5,735 bases of DNA from Thermodesulfatator atlanticus (lineage in GTDB: Bacteria; Desulfobacterota; Thermodesulfobacteria; Thermodesulfobacteriales; Thermodesulfatatoraceae), in the NCBI GenBank assembly GCA_011321895.1, contig DROK01000115.1, forward strand, positions 1 to 5,735, read 5' to 3'. Positions 5,086 through 5,735 of the stretch are shown here, piece after piece (within the stretch, counting starts at the first letter, position 1; each line of letters opens with the position of its first letter). A program made the translations under genes and the position numbers. The notes under the pieces are model-generated. The model searched no databases. It was given only the letters and a program-made list of their open reading frames with translations, and was not told the DNA's origin.

Positions 5086-5735
5086 AACCATCCTCCCCGC
5101 AGAAAATAGCTAAGTTTAAGGATCGCCGGGAGTATAATTTTCTGGATCGTTCCTGTAAAGATGAGAAGGAGCAAAAGAATAAAACCGTAGGGCTCAAGCC
5201 GGGCGTACTGATAGGCGAGCGGGCGGGGGAGCAGACCGGCTAATATCTTGCTGCCGTCAAGCGGAGGAACGGGCAGGAGGTTGAACACCGCAAGCCCCAC
5301 GTTGAGCTGCACCCCCAGGGCCAGCATGAGCAAAAGGGGCTTTCCGAAGAAAGAAAGCATTTGTTCACCAAAAAGAGACAGGGGATAGAGGAGGTAAGGA
5401 AAAATCCTCAAAAGGAGGGCACAAAAGGCCGCCAGGGCGAAATTGGCAAGCGGCCCGGCTAAGGCCACCCACATCATGTCCCGGCGGGGGTTTTTAAAAT
5501 TACGGGGATCAACGGGGACCGGTTTGGCCCAACCAATGGCCTGGGTGAGGACAAAGGCCAGGGTACCAAAAAAATCCAGGTGTTTGATGGGATTAAGACT
5601 TAGGCGCCCGGCGGCTTTGGCCGTGGGGTCACCGAGTTTGTAAGCCACCAGGCCGTGGGCCACTTCATGCACCGTCACCGCCGCCAGTAGCGGAACCGTC
5701 ATCACGATCAAGACGTGTAGATCCGGCAGCCAAGA
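5082..5735 (-). CDS. M50 family (site-2 protease type) membrane zinc metalloprotease, 5'-truncated by the window edge
   Basis: A polytopic membrane protein of the compact bacterial site-2 protease group (YwhC-like, no PDZ domain). Counting from an internal TTG at 5711 (209 residues), the zinc motif HEVAH is at 15-19 inside the first membrane helix. The family tract GRLSLNPIKHLDFFGT is at 35-50, VALAGPLANF at 82-91, and the second catalytic motif NLLPVPPLDG, with the third zinc ligand D152, at 144-153. Further hydrophobic helices lie near 82-102, 124-147 and 176-198. All catalytic residues are present, so it is predicted to be an active intramembrane protease; the substrate is unknown. The frame stays open past 5711 to the right edge (SWLPDLHV before the TTG), and no good ribosome site precedes the TTG at 5711 or the ATG at 5702. 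The true start is therefore probably outside the window, and only a few residues should be missing. Its TGA overlaps the trpS GTG start, so the two form an operon. Confidence 0.9.
   Translation of the reverse strand, partial: SWLPDLHVLIVMTVPLLAAVTVHEVAHGLVAYKLGDPTAKAAGRLSLNPIKHLDFFGTLAFVLTQAIGWAKPVPVDPRNFKNPRRDMMWVALAGPLANFALAAFCALLLRIFPYLLYPLSLFGEQMLSFFGKPLLLMLALGVQLNVGLAVFNLLPVPPLDGSKILAGLLPRPLAYQYARLEPYGFILLLLLIFTGTIQKIILPAILKLSYFLRGGWL
5092..5096 (-). promoter_or_regulatory. Ribosome binding site of trpS
   Basis: GGAGG (5096-5092 on the minus strand) lies inside the end of the metalloprotease gene. It directly touches an ATG at 5091 but is 6 nt from the GTG at 5085, which makes GTG the more plausible start. 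Confidence 0.65.

Noticed and set aside
1..5735. A new defence, mobile or biosynthetic system
   Set aside because: All six genes belong to known families and the gaps are too small to hide another gene; no repeats, integrase, transposase or CRISPR units are visible.

Overview
The window carries six protein-coding genes in four transcription units and is almost entirely coding. No RNA gene, mobile element, CRISPR array or tandem repeat was seen. The mix of genes points to an anaerobic, probably thermophilic, sulfate- or sulfur-metabolising bacterium of the Thermodesulfobacteriota/Deltaproteobacteria type: a small siroheme/[4Fe-4S] sulfite reductase of the low-spin assimilatory type, a Fur regulator with FeoA, a tryptophanyl-tRNA synthetase with a four-cysteine iron-sulfur motif, and compact Lys/Glu-rich proteins. 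This placement is inference; no taxonomic marker is present.

Layout. (1) Positions 2-2587 (+): the 3' part of a large UPF0182-family membrane protein, running in from the left edge. (2) Positions 3302 down to 2580 (-): a two-gene unit, fur-like regulator then feoA, with the feoA Shine-Dalgarno overlapping the fur stop codon. feoA runs convergently into the end of the UPF0182 gene with an 8-bp overlap. (3) Positions 3303-3434: the only substantial intergenic region, between the divergent fur and sulfite-reductase genes. It has candidate back-to-back promoters whose -35 hexamers overlap on the same bases, plus AT-rich imperfect palindromes that could be operators. (4) Positions 3435-4082 (+): the small sulfite reductase. 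(5) Positions 5735 down to 4084 (-): an M50 site-2-type metalloprotease gene running in from the right edge, then trpS, joined by a GTGA stop/start overlap if the Shine-Dalgarno is used to choose the trpS start. trpS ends one base from the end of the convergent sulfite-reductase gene, and a possible trpS terminator lies inside that gene.

How the genes fit together. The central block (feoA-fur and the sulfite reductase) has an iron theme: an iron-responsive-type regulator, an accessory protein of ferrous iron uptake, and an iron-demanding siroheme/[4Fe-4S] enzyme transcribed divergently from the regulator. Regulation of the reductase by the adjacent Fur protein is a reasonable hypothesis but is not shown. 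The flanking genes are housekeeping or poorly characterised membrane genes. I see no defence, mobile or otherwise unprecedented system. The most interesting points are the iron-sulfur motif in TrpRS, the shared fur/reductase promoter region, and a feoA without feoB.
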